Of a DNA stretch of 64,000 nucleotides, positions 35,753 through 43,566 are shown piece by piece. This DNA comes from a bacterium (GTDB lineage: Bacteria; Krumholzibacteriota; Krumholzibacteriia; JACNKJ01). Where the stretch lies: assembly GCA_024231955.1 (NCBI GenBank), contig JAAEPZ010000538.1, positions 371,340-435,339 of the forward strand, written 5' to 3'. Numbering within the stretch: the stretch's first letter is position 1; each line of letters starts with the position of its first letter. The notes below the pieces were generated by a model that was not told where the DNA came from, did no database searches, and saw only the letters and a list, made by a program, of their open reading frames with translations. The position numbers and the translations under genes are program-made.

Positions 35753-38700
35753 TGCCCGGCGGTGTGGACCAGGTAGTGGGCCCAGTAATATGGATGACTC
35801 CAATCGGATTTGCCGTCGCGATACCCCTTCTGGGTCAGGCGCAGCGCCTCTGCTATCAACTTGCCTTCGGTCCGATATTTGTAGAAGCGCAGTGCGAACT
35901 CCCTGGCGCTGCGATCATCAATGCGCCTTGTGGAGGCCAGCACTGATCGAGCACCCGCTTCGATAAAGGCCCGAGAGAGATCGCGCAATGCGCCGCTGCG
36001 TCCCCGGATATCTCGTGATGCTTCGCAACACGACAGATAGACGAGTTCGGTGTCGAGATCCAGCTGCGCAATATCCCGCACGGTCAGCATCGATCCGCTG
36101 AAGGTGCCGGTCGCCAGATGCAGATAGGCCTGTTCGGAGAGTCCCTGGTGAACCTGGGCATGGACCGCCAAGTGTATCGTGTTCCAGCTGCTGCTGCAGG
36201 CGCTGCGCAGCAGGTCGCCATCAGCTTTGCGTCCAAGCAGTAGCGAGGATTCTCCCGGCCAAAGTGCGACAATCGCTTCGGCCTCCTCCTCGGCGTGTTT
36301 GAGCATGGAGCTGTAGTCAGCGGCGAGGCCGTTGAAACCGATGGCGAGGATCGACTCCGAGCTGTTCGGGAACACCTCACGCCGACGGGGCGGAGCGGAT
36401 ATGCTGCTGGTCAGAGTGATTGAAGCGTGGTCGAGCAGCGTCTCCCCCTGCCACGGCAGCAGCACCCAGGGGAGACCGTGTAGATTGTCATCAGGCATGA
36501 TTCGCAGCCGCTTCGCGACGGGCCAGATATCGGCCACCGGTCCAAGCAGGTGTTCGGCCAGACGCGCAGCTGAGCGGTGCGCTTCGGGGCGATTGGGCTG
36601 GCTGACCGAGCGGAGCAGCATCTCCATTTCCGGAAGGATGACATCCGTGCCCGGGATGATGAAGAACCAGACCTCCTCGTCACGTGTGAACCAGAGATAT
36701 CCCTCATGTTCATCGAGCAGATATGCTGCGCAATACCCGTCCAGTGTCGGCGGGGTGAGGGCCGGCAGTTTGCCCCAGGACAGATCCTCCATCTCCTGAC
36801 GCAGAATCAGGCTCTCCCGAGCGGGCGAGCGTCCCATGACCAGATGCGGGTAGTTGATGATCAAACGGATCCGGGTCAGGTAGGCATCCTTGAGAACATC
36901 ACTCGCGATATGACGCAACGAGCTGTCTCCACCCGCCAACTGGCCGTCAACCAGCAGCCGGCAGGCTTCAAGGATATTCTCATAGGCTGCGACCGGTTGA
37001 TGTAGAGCCGCCTGACTTCTGGACAACTCCAGGTGGAACCGGATCGCCAGATCGCGGGCCAGATTCTCGCCTGTGATATCCAGGGTCCGTGACAGGATTG
37101 CCACCGCCTGACGGTGTGCGCCCTGACGTGAGGCGCAAAGACCGAGCATGAGCTGTCGCTCCTGCAGGGTCCGGTGGCCGAGTCCCTGATCCAGATGGCG
37201 ACCGACCTCCTCAAACTCCTCCAGTGCGGACTCTATATTGCCGAGTTCCAGCAGGATCCGTCCGCGCAACTGGTGTTGCCGACTCTTCAGCGCCGGTTGT
37301 CGGCTGGCGTTGGCGTAGTACTGCGCCGAATCGATGGCGGCCAGCGCGGAAACCGTGTCGCCGGTGTGATAATTGAGGAGACCGCGAACATTCCAGAACG
37401 CAGCGGTCTTGCTTGCCGCCGGAGTCAACTGCAGGCGCCGCTCCGCCAGATTGAGGTGGTGCCGGGAAAGGTCGAACTCCCCCATCTCCATCTTCAGGCG
37501 GGCGATCTCAAGATCGATCTCGAATCGGGGATCGAATCCCGGGTCGCTCATGAAGATGCTGCTCTTCATCTCGTTGAGAACACTGAGTGCATAGCGTGCG
37601 GTTTCCGGGCGTCCCGTCTCCCGACCATAGCGAGCCATACGGAAGAGGCGGCGGATCTCCCCATTCGGATCGCTGTATTGTTCACCAAGATCTTCGGCAA
37701 GTTGCCTGAGAGAATCGGCAGTCTGGTAGTTCCCCGAAAAGAGCCAGAAGTCCGCCTCTCCCAGATAAAGAGCATGAAGCAGTTCCGGATCCTGTCGGTT
37801 CTTCAGTTCGAGACGGGCATGGTCCAGCGCCACGAATGCGGAATCGGGATAACCCAGTTTGAGGTAGTTGCTCGCAATGTCCACCCAGACAAGCGAGTTG
37901 ATAAGCGGCTTCCCCAGCACCCAGGCTCTGCGGAGGATATCCTGATTGATGGCCAGCGAGGTCTGGACTTCATCAAGAGCCGTGTAGAGTCCGGACAGCC
38001 TCTGGAGCGATTCGATACCGATCGCCGGCAGATCCATCTCCCTGCTGTTCTGATCGATCTGGCGGAGCAGCAAAGATGCGCGGTCCGGCACGCCCAGTTG
38101 CGCGAAAAGCGTGGCCAGATCCTGTAAACACTGGAGAGCAGGCATATGGAGGTCGACACTGGCGAACAGTCGATCGGCATGTCGGAGGGCGTGCATCGCT
38201 TCGTGGAGACGATCCTCCTTTAAAAGACAGCCGGCGATGTCCCGCCAGTACTGGCCCTCCAGAGCCGGTCCGCAATGGCGACGTACCGAGGCAAGTTGAG
38301 CAAGCAGCAGCTCGAGAGAGGATGCGGTGAGATCGGACTGACGCAACTCCTGCGCGATTTGTCGCTCGACCAGGAGACGTTCCTCAGGATGCAGCATCTC
38401 GTTTTTGATGCGAGTATTCAGGAAAAGGAAAAGGCATTCGGATTTATCCGGTGTCTGCCTGCCGCGAGCGTACAGCCCCAGCGCTGTGCCGGTGTCGAGC
38501 AGAGCCGGATTGCTCAGGATAGACGCGGATCCGGGCATCTCGCCCATCTCCTGGTTAAGGCTGAACAACTTGTCGAGAAGGCAGAGGTCGCGGGGGTTCT
38601 CGTCAAGCAGGCGGAGCAAGCTGTCGGCAGCGCTTTGTCGCAGGGAGGGGCGGTAGAGATTCTGGCCGAGACGCTCCGCCAGGAGGACTTTTCCTCCACT

Positions 38701-38922
38701 CGGAGGAGCATCGACATTGTTGAGGAGTTGAGTCAGGGAGATATCGATAGCGGTGGCGATTTGACCGGAGATTGGGAATTCCTGCAACGAGAAGGGGCTC
38801 TGATCCTCAACCTCACGCTTGGAATCACATGATAAAAGAAAAACCACGATCAGAAGATAAAGCAGCGAGACTGTTTGCCTTACCAACTTGTTTGCGTATA
38901 GATTCCTTTTGCACAATTCCAT
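35749..38922 (-). CDS. TPR-CHAT caspase-like protease, lipoprotein
   Basis: A 1057-residue lipoprotein. The signal ends in lipobox LLSC with Cys32, followed by Asp33. Residues about 150-690 are tandem TPR repeats. The C-terminal CHAT domain (about 780-1057) keeps the catalytic dyad of clan CD peptidases: His921 (HLAVHAQ) and Cys966 (LSCCEAS; Cys965 precedes it), 45 residues apart. CHAT proteins are proteases related to separase and caspases. The gene is divergent from an ECF sigma factor and its anti-sigma factor, and its promoter lies in the shared region. That placement suggests a part in the same envelope pathway; the substrate is not known. Confidence 0.9.
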   Translation of the reverse strand: MELCKRNLYANKLVRQTVSLLYLLIVVFLLSCDSKREVEDQSPFSLQEFPISGQIATAIDISLTQLLNNVDAPPSGGKVLLAERLGQNLYRPSLRQSAADSLLRLLDENPRDLCLLDKLFSLNQEMGEMPGSASILSNPALLDTGTALGLYARGRQTPDKSECLFLFLNTRIKNEMLHPEERLLVERQIAQELRQSDLTASSLELLLAQLASVRRHCGPALEGQYWRDIAGCLLKEDRLHEAMHALRHADRLFASVDLHMPALQCLQDLATLFAQLGVPDRASLLLRQIDQNSREMDLPAIGIESLQRLSGLYTALDEVQTSLAINQDILRRAWVLGKPLINSLVWVDIASNYLKLGYPDSAFVALDHARLELKNRQDPELLHALYLGEADFWLFSGNYQTADSLRQLAEDLGEQYSDPNGEIRRLFRMARYGRETGRPETARYALSVLNEMKSSIFMSDPGFDPRFEIDLEIARLKMEMGEFDLSRHHLNLAERRLQLTPAASKTAAFWNVRGLLNYHTGDTVSALAAIDSAQYYANASRQPALKSRQHQLRGRILLELGNIESALEEFEEVGRHLDQGLGHRTLQERQLMLGLCASRQGAHRQAVAILSRTLDITGENLARDLAIRFHLELSRSQAALHQPVAAYENILEACRLLVDGQLAGGDSSLRHIASDVLKDAYLTRIRLIINYPHLVMGRSPARESLILRQEMEDLSWGKLPALTPPTLDGYCAAYLLDEHEGYLWFTRDEEVWFFIIPGTDVILPEMEMLLRSVSQPNRPEAHRSAARLAEHLLGPVADIWPVAKRLRIMPDDNLHGLPWVLLPWQGETLLDHASITLTSSISAPPRRREVFPNSSESILAIGFNGLAADYSSMLKHAEEEAEAIVALWPGESSLLLGRKADGDLLRSACSSSWNTIHLAVHAQVHQGLSEQAYLHLATGTFSGSMLTVRDIAQLDLDTELVYLSCCEASRDIRGRSGALRDLSRAFIEAGARSVLASTRRIDDRSAREFALRFYKYRTEGKLIAEALRLTQKGYRDGKSDWSHPYYWAHYLVHTAGQ

Positions 38923-38981
38923 TTATTGAATCATATCCATGACGTTGTCGAAGGGTTATAGTGATGCTCTCTGCGTATGGA

Positions 38982-39011
38982 ATTATATGAGCTATCCCAG
39001 AAGGAAGCCAA
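38982..39011 (-). promoter_or_regulatory. Promoter of the TPR-CHAT gene
   Basis: On the minus strand TTGGCT (39011-39006), an 18-nt spacer and a perfect TATAAT (38987-38982). The leader would be about 50 nt. The promoter occupies the space just before the sigma gene's ATG at 39020, which favours that start over the longer frame. Confidence 0.6.
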
Positions 39012-39019
39012 CCCGGATT

Positions 39020-39589
39020 ATGCCTACAGACCTCGAAATAGCACAAGCACTCAAGGAGTTTCTTGCGGGAGATGAATCCGCAGCTGATCGCCTGAGTGCA
39101 TTGTTGCATCCCGATATGCTGGTTGTCGCCGGCAGCCTGATCGGTGACGGAGTACCGGGGCCGGAGGATGTCGTCCAGGATTCGCTGCTGGCGGTTTTGC
39201 GCTACCTCAAGCGGAGACCCGATTTCAGGGGCAGAGTGTCGGCATTTGCTGCGACTGTCGTCAAGAATCGGTGTCTGGACGTATTGCGCCAAAAGGCCCG
39301 GACAACCCAGTACCCCATTGAGGAATTTCAGGTTACGCTTCAGGATGATTTCATGCATCCGATGGATATGATCATCAGGGAGGAGGTTCACCATGGGTTG
39401 GGTGAAGCTCTGGAGCGGCTGGATCCACCCTGCAAGGACCTCCTGGTGAAAGTGTTTTTCGAAGGTCGGAGCCTTGAAGAACTCAAAGGCCCGCTTGGAC
39501 TTTCGAGCGTCCAGGCGCTCTACTATCGCAAGAAGAAGTGTCTGGAAAAGCTACGAAATCTTTTCAAGACACGGGGCTTGGGGAGTTGA
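39020..39589 (+). CDS. ECF-type RNA polymerase sigma factor
   Basis: A 189-residue sigma70-family protein with region 2 (about 25-90: GPEDVVQDSLLAVLRYLKRRPDFRG, then VVKNRCLDVLRQKAR) and region 4 (about 130-185: LDPPCKDLLVKVFFEGRSLEELKGPLGLSSVQALYYRKKKCLEKLR). The start is uncertain: ATG 39020 fits the conserved beginning, and ATG 38987 or the frame from 38939 would overlap the divergent CHAT promoter. It is followed after 59 nt by a membrane anti-sigma factor, its likely inhibitor. Its target promoters are not identifiable from this window alone. Confidence 0.9.
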   Translation: MPTDLEIAQALKEFLAGDESAADRLSALLHPDMLVVAGSLIGDGVPGPEDVVQDSLLAVLRYLKRRPDFRGRVSAFAATVVKNRCLDVLRQKARTTQYPIEEFQVTLQDDFMHPMDMIIREEVHHGLGEALERLDPPCKDLLVKVFFEGRSLEELKGPLGLSSVQALYYRKKKCLEKLRNLFKTRGLGS

Positions 39590-39648
39590 ATTAGCGGAGG
39601 GGGCTCTGCCCGTTCCCGACAGAATCTCATACATGTCGAGGATTTCTC

Positions 39649-40392
39649 ATGTTATCACAGAAGTTCGAGTGCGTAGAGCCGGAGATCGGGAAGTTACTGG
39701 ACGCCCGACCGATGGCTGAATATGAGTCCGGGTTGCGTGAGCAACTGGAAGCTCATATCGATGTATGTCATGCATGTCGTCAACACTATCGTTTTTCTCA
39801 GGAGGTCGAACAGCTTATCGGAGAGGGTGTTGGTGTTGTCGAATCGGACAATGCGCAGATTATCTCCATCAATACGCTGTTCTCGAGGCGGAGTCTGCTG
39901 GTAGCCTCCGCTCTGGCGCTGGTCGCCAGCATCCTGCTTGCCATCCTGTTCGGACCTTCCGAACGAGCGTTGTTGTCTCCCAGAAGCACCTCCGTCATCG
40001 AGCGTAGCCCTACAGGGGATTTTCAGATCCTGCACCCCTTCGAGGGGGAGGTTCTCGGTGCGCGAGGTGGGAACCTGAAGTGGACTCCAGTGGATGGCGC
40101 CACCTCCTACAGGGTTGAATTGAAGAACGTCGAAACCGATTTCTCCTGGTTCCGCCAGGTGAACGACACCAGTATTGAGTTGCCTGAAAGCGGCAAGGGT
40201 CCGGGCAATTACCTGGCCGTCATCAAACCGATTCCTGAGGACCTTACTCGTGAAGGTGAGCGGAGTGTATACTTCCGTCGAGGGAACACCAGCAGTATGC
40301 TGTTCTACAGAATCGTTCATATGCCTCTGATCAGTCTGCTTGCATTAGTTCTCGGCGTGGCAGCCGGCCTGCTGGCTCTGCGTCGTTTTTAA
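39649..40392 (+). CDS. Membrane anti-sigma factor with zinc-binding HxxxCxxC motif
   Basis: A 247-residue protein. The cytoplasmic N terminus has His36-x3-Cys40-x2-Cys43, the ZAS/zf-HC2 motif that holds ECF sigma factors. A transmembrane helix lies at about 80-101. The outer part (about 105-215) looks like an FN3/Ig-type domain (GGNLKWTPVDGATSYRVEL). A second helix lies at the extreme C terminus (about 222-243), so the outer domain is tethered at both ends. It is in an operon with the sigma factor. Cleavage of the exposed loop or of the first helix is a plausible release step; the neighbouring CHAT protease is a candidate. Confidence 0.88.
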   Translation: MLSQKFECVEPEIGKLLDARPMAEYESGLREQLEAHIDVCHACRQHYRFSQEVEQLIGEGVGVVESDNAQIISINTLFSRRSLLVASALALVASILLAILFGPSERALLSPRSTSVIERSPTGDFQILHPFEGEVLGARGGNLKWTPVDGATSYRVELKNVETDFSWFRQVNDTSIELPESGKGPGNYLAVIKPIPEDLTREGERSVYFRRGNTSSMLFYRIVHMPLISLLALVLGVAAGLLALRRF

Positions 40393-40415
40393 TGCCCCAC
40401 ACAACCCCCTCAAGT

Positions 40416-40447
40416 CCCGACGCGCCTGGCGCGTCGGGCATTTTTTT
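40416..40447 (+). terminator. Intrinsic terminator after the anti-sigma gene
   Basis: CCCGACGCGC pairs with GCGCGTCGGG around a very short loop, followed by CA and seven T. Confidence 0.9.
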
Positions 40448-40477
40448 GTCCGGAATTTCATCAGTGTCATGTCGCAC

Positions 40478-40506
40478 TTGATGCCCAACCGTCGTTTGTG
40501 GATACT
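40478..40506 (+). promoter_or_regulatory. Promoter of the NhaC-type gene, predicting a leaderless mRNA
   Basis: TTGATG (40478-40483), 17-nt spacer, GATACT (40501-40506). The ATG at 40515 is 8 nt after the -10 and has no Shine-Dalgarno sequence, so the start codon should be at or next to the 5' end of the mRNA. Confidence 0.5.
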
Positions 40507-40514
40507 CACCGTCT

Positions 40515-42503
40515 ATGCGTAAATCCACCATCATCGTTGCTGTTCTGGGTTTGGTTGCCCTGGTGCTGTTGCCCCGCGTTCCTGTAGACGGGGATTACCT
40601 GCTGCGCCATACCCTTGAGGAGGAGATGTTTCCGGAGGTCCTGTCGCACCTGAATGGGCAGGAGGTTGCCGCCAACTCGGCGATCAGCATCAACGTGGAG
40701 GGGCCACTCGCTCATGAAATTCGATACGATCTCCAGGATTTCCTCCTGACCAATCTGCCGCAGGGGGATATTGCGAAGAATGCGATCATCACTCTTGCCT
40801 GGAGTATCGATGACGGGATAGTGGATATCCAGGGCTCGGTGCGAACACTGAATCTGGAAACCTTCATCAGGCAGCAGCAACATCTTCTGAGCTGGATCAG
40901 CCTGTTGCCGCCCCTGATCGCCATTCTGCTGGCCTTCGCATTCCGCCGCACCCTGATCTGTCTCTTTGTCGGTATCTGGGCCGGAGCAACCCTGCTGTTT
41001 CACGGAAACGTAGCCAAGGGTCTGGTCTGGGTTGCTTACGAGGGGATTCTGCGTCACGCGCTGCTTGATCAATTCCGTATCGAGATTCTTGTCTTCATCT
41101 TCGGCCTGGTAGGGGCGGTCGGCATAATGAGCCGTATGGGGGGTGTGGCAGGCATGCTCCGCCTGGTTGAGGGTGCAGTGAGGAGCGCCCGCTCGGCGCA
41201 GTTTTTCACTGCCGTTATGGGTCTGCTCATTTTCTTCGACGATTATGCCAATACGATTCTGGTCGGTACCACGATGCGTCCCCTCAGTGACCGGTGGCGC
41301 GTCAGCCGTGAGCGTCTGGCCTATCTGGTCGACTCCACCGCAGCGCCGGTCGCCGGGTTGAGCGTGCTTTCGACCTGGGTTGCCTATGAGATGAGTCTCT
41401 ACGCCGACCAACTGCCGATGATCGGGGTGGAACAGGATGCCTATATCATTTTCCTCCGGACCATCCCCTTCCGCTTCTACTCGATATTCACCCTGCTGCT
41501 GGTGATGATCGGGGCCGTGACCGGTCGCAGCTTCGGACCAATGCTCAAGGCGGAACGCCGCGCCCGGGCTGGCGCCGTGAGTCCCGTCGTCAACGGTGAC
41601 AGGGGCGTTGCGGAGCGGATGGCGAGCACCGCGCTCAAACGTACTTCGCACAAACCCGGTGTTCCAGCTCGCTGGTGGAACGCGGTTCTGCCGCTTGGGC
41701 TCATCATAGGTGTAACCCTCTGCCTGATGTTCTCCTTCGGTGATGTTGAGCAACGTGGTCTGGATGCGCTGGGTGATGTGGAATATCTGCGCAGTGTAGT
41801 CCTGTCGAACACCAACAGCACTCGCGCCCTCGCCTGGGCTGCGGTGAGCGGTTTCCTGCTGGCTCTCTTTCTGGCCCGCGGCCAGAGATTGCTGGGTTGG
41901 GGGGAGGCGCTTGCGGCCGGTGTCGGTAATTTCCGTGCCATGCTGGAGGCTATCGGAATCCTGATACTGGCCTGGGTGATGGGGCATATCTGCGATCTGC
42001 TCGGCACCAGTCACGTGCTCATCGCCATGGCCAACGGCGGCCTGGATAGAATGGCGCTGCTCCTCCCCTTGATACTCTTTCTCACCGGCGCGGCGGTCTC
42101 TTTCGCCACAGGCAGTTCTTGGAGTACGATGGCGATTCTTCTGCCCAACGTTGTGCTCTTGGCGGGGCGGATCGGCGAGGCCACGACTCTCGGCACCGAG
42201 GGGATGCTCCTGCTGGCAATCGGTGCCGTGCTGGAGGGGAGCATCTTCGGCGATCATTGTTCACCGATCAGCGACACCACCATTCTCTCCAGTGTCGCCA
42301 GCGGTTGCCCTCATATGGCGCACGTGAAAACCCAGATACCCATCGCCCTCGCGGCTCTATTCGTGGCCGTATTTGTCGGTTATCTCCCTGTGGCGCTGGG
42401 AGTTCCGGTCTGGTTGATCCTCCCGACGGGAGCAATTGTCCTTTTACTCATCATTCGACTGCTCGGGCGATGCCCGGAAGATGAATCGCGCATGTCCGTG
42501 TAG
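40515..42503 (+). CDS. NhaC-family Na+/H+ antiporter with N-terminal extracytoplasmic domain
   Basis: A 662-residue membrane protein. After one N-terminal helix (about 5-20) there is a soluble segment of about 110 residues (25-135) with no helices, then about eleven transmembrane helices. The transporter part has FFDDYANTILVG, STAAPVAGLSVLSTWVAYE, ATGSSWSTMAILLP and GDHCSPISDTTILSS, the signature order of NhaC/YqkI-type antiporters. It would exchange sodium for protons across the inner membrane. The extra N-terminal domain is not usual for the family. The gene stands between a terminator and a downstream secreted-protein gene. Confidence 0.9.
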   Translation: MRKSTIIVAVLGLVALVLLPRVPVDGDYLLRHTLEEEMFPEVLSHLNGQEVAANSAISINVEGPLAHEIRYDLQDFLLTNLPQGDIAKNAIITLAWSIDDGIVDIQGSVRTLNLETFIRQQQHLLSWISLLPPLIAILLAFAFRRTLICLFVGIWAGATLLFHGNVAKGLVWVAYEGILRHALLDQFRIEILVFIFGLVGAVGIMSRMGGVAGMLRLVEGAVRSARSAQFFTAVMGLLIFFDDYANTILVGTTMRPLSDRWRVSRERLAYLVDSTAAPVAGLSVLSTWVAYEMSLYADQLPMIGVEQDAYIIFLRTIPFRFYSIFTLLLVMIGAVTGRSFGPMLKAERRARAGAVSPVVNGDRGVAERMASTALKRTSHKPGVPARWWNAVLPLGLIIGVTLCLMFSFGDVEQRGLDALGDVEYLRSVVLSNTNSTRALAWAAVSGFLLALFLARGQRLLGWGEALAAGVGNFRAMLEAIGILILAWVMGHICDLLGTSHVLIAMANGGLDRMALLLPLILFLTGAAVSFATGSSWSTMAILLPNVVLLAGRIGEATTLGTEGMLLLAIGAVLEGSIFGDHCSPISDTTILSSVASGCPHMAHVKTQIPIALAALFVAVFVGYLPVALGVPVWLILPTGAIVLLLIIRLLGRCPEDESRMSV

Positions 42504-42524
42504 GTGGAATGTCCGTCAAGTATA

Positions 42525-42533
42525 TGTTATACT
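42525..42533 (+). promoter_or_regulatory. Extended -10 promoter (TGT-TATACT)
   Basis: TATACT (42528-42533) preceded by TGT, with a weak TGGAAT at the -35 position 17 nt upstream. It serves the secreted-protein gene starting at 42563. Confidence 0.5.
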
Positions 42534-42562
42534 TGCTGCGGAAATTCAACACGGGAGCCGAT

Positions 42563-43486
42563 ATGCGACGCGACATGTTTAGTTTGGGATATATCCTGAT
42601 GTTCATCTGTCTCCTGGCCTCGCCACCAACCGTTATGGCCCAAGACGAGGTCATGGCGCTGTATGGTGAGGGCAGTCTCTCCTTCGACTACGCCCAGTGG
42701 CCGTTCGGCAGCTACGGCGGCACCTTTGCCGCCGAGGGCGCAGTGCTAGACACCCTGCTTTGGGGGGGCGAACAGGTGGAGAGCTGCGGCGGTTCGATGC
42801 AGAGCGTCAGCGATACGACAATAGTCTGGGCTTACGGTGCGAAATACAATTCGGATACCACCGTGGATGTCGCCGCCATCTTCGTGCGTGGCGATGGGGA
42901 GATTGCACCGGGTAGTTATGACGTGGATCCCACCGACTTCATGGCCGGCTTCATCTTCTTCGATGGCGTATCCGAACTCGCCATCCCCGAAGAGGCCGGA
43001 GATATCATTGAGTGGCTGGGCGCCGTGCAAGCTGATTACAAGTTCTTCAGCAGCAGTGGCACCATCACCTTGGCGGCGGTTGGGGAGATGGAGTTCAGCG
43101 GCGCCTTCAGCGGTTCGGCGATTGATCCCGAATCCTTCATGATGATCTCGGTGTCAGGCGGCCAGTTCGACATGACCGGCGTGCAGACAGGTATCGAGGA
43201 ACCCCCGGCGGCCTCGCTCCGGGCGGCGGTTTATCCCAACCCCTTCAACCCGCAGACTCACATCGTCTGCAGCCTGGATGTCGCCCAGCAAGTGCGGGTG
43301 ACGATCCATGATGCCCGGGGTCGCCTGGTGGCCACATTGGCCGATGGCCAGTTTGCCGCCGGCGATCACGGCTTCGACTGGCATGCCGTCGACGCACAGG
43401 GTGTACCTCTGCCCGGTGGCCTTTATCTGTATCGCGTCAGCGGCGAGTCGCTGCAGGTAAGCGGGAAGATGGTCCTGCTGCCCTGA
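42563..43486 (+). CDS. Secreted protein with FlgD-like C-terminal domain
   Basis: A 307-residue secreted protein. The signal peptide ends VMA before QDE. The central 200 residues are beta-rich, low in Cys, and match no family I know. The last 85 residues are the FlgD-like Ig domain with YPNPFNPQTHI, DARGRLVATL and GGLYLYRV, found at the C terminus of many secreted proteins of this genome type and probably used for surface sorting or anchoring. ATG 42563 follows GGGAGCC; the frame is open 54 nt further up but without a site. A terminator follows. Confidence 0.8.
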   Translation: MRRDMFSLGYILMFICLLASPPTVMAQDEVMALYGEGSLSFDYAQWPFGSYGGTFAAEGAVLDTLLWGGEQVESCGGSMQSVSDTTIVWAYGAKYNSDTTVDVAAIFVRGDGEIAPGSYDVDPTDFMAGFIFFDGVSELAIPEEAGDIIEWLGAVQADYKFFSSSGTITLAAVGEMEFSGAFSGSAIDPESFMMISVSGGQFDMTGVQTGIEEPPAASLRAAVYPNPFNPQTHIVCSLDVAQQVRVTIHDARGRLVATLADGQFAAGDHGFDWHAVDAQGVPLPGGLYLYRVSGESLQVSGKMVLLP

Positions 43487-43507
43487 TGATCTTAGATTGC
43501 ATGGTTA

Positions 43508-43539
43508 AACCGACCGTCTCAGGGCGGTCGGTTTTTTAT
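43508..43539 (+). terminator. Intrinsic terminator between convergent genes
   Basis: AACCGACCG (43508-43516) pairs with CGGTCGGTT (43525-43533), then TTTTATT. Confidence 0.9.
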
Positions 43540-43566
43540 TGTAGTCCACTGGGGATGCAATCCGGA

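Noticed and set aside
35749..40392. Type III-E CRISPR (Craspase) locus because of the TPR-CHAT protein and sigma factor
   Set aside because: No repeat array, gRAMP effector or Csx30-like gene is present, and this CHAT protein is a secreted lipoprotein.
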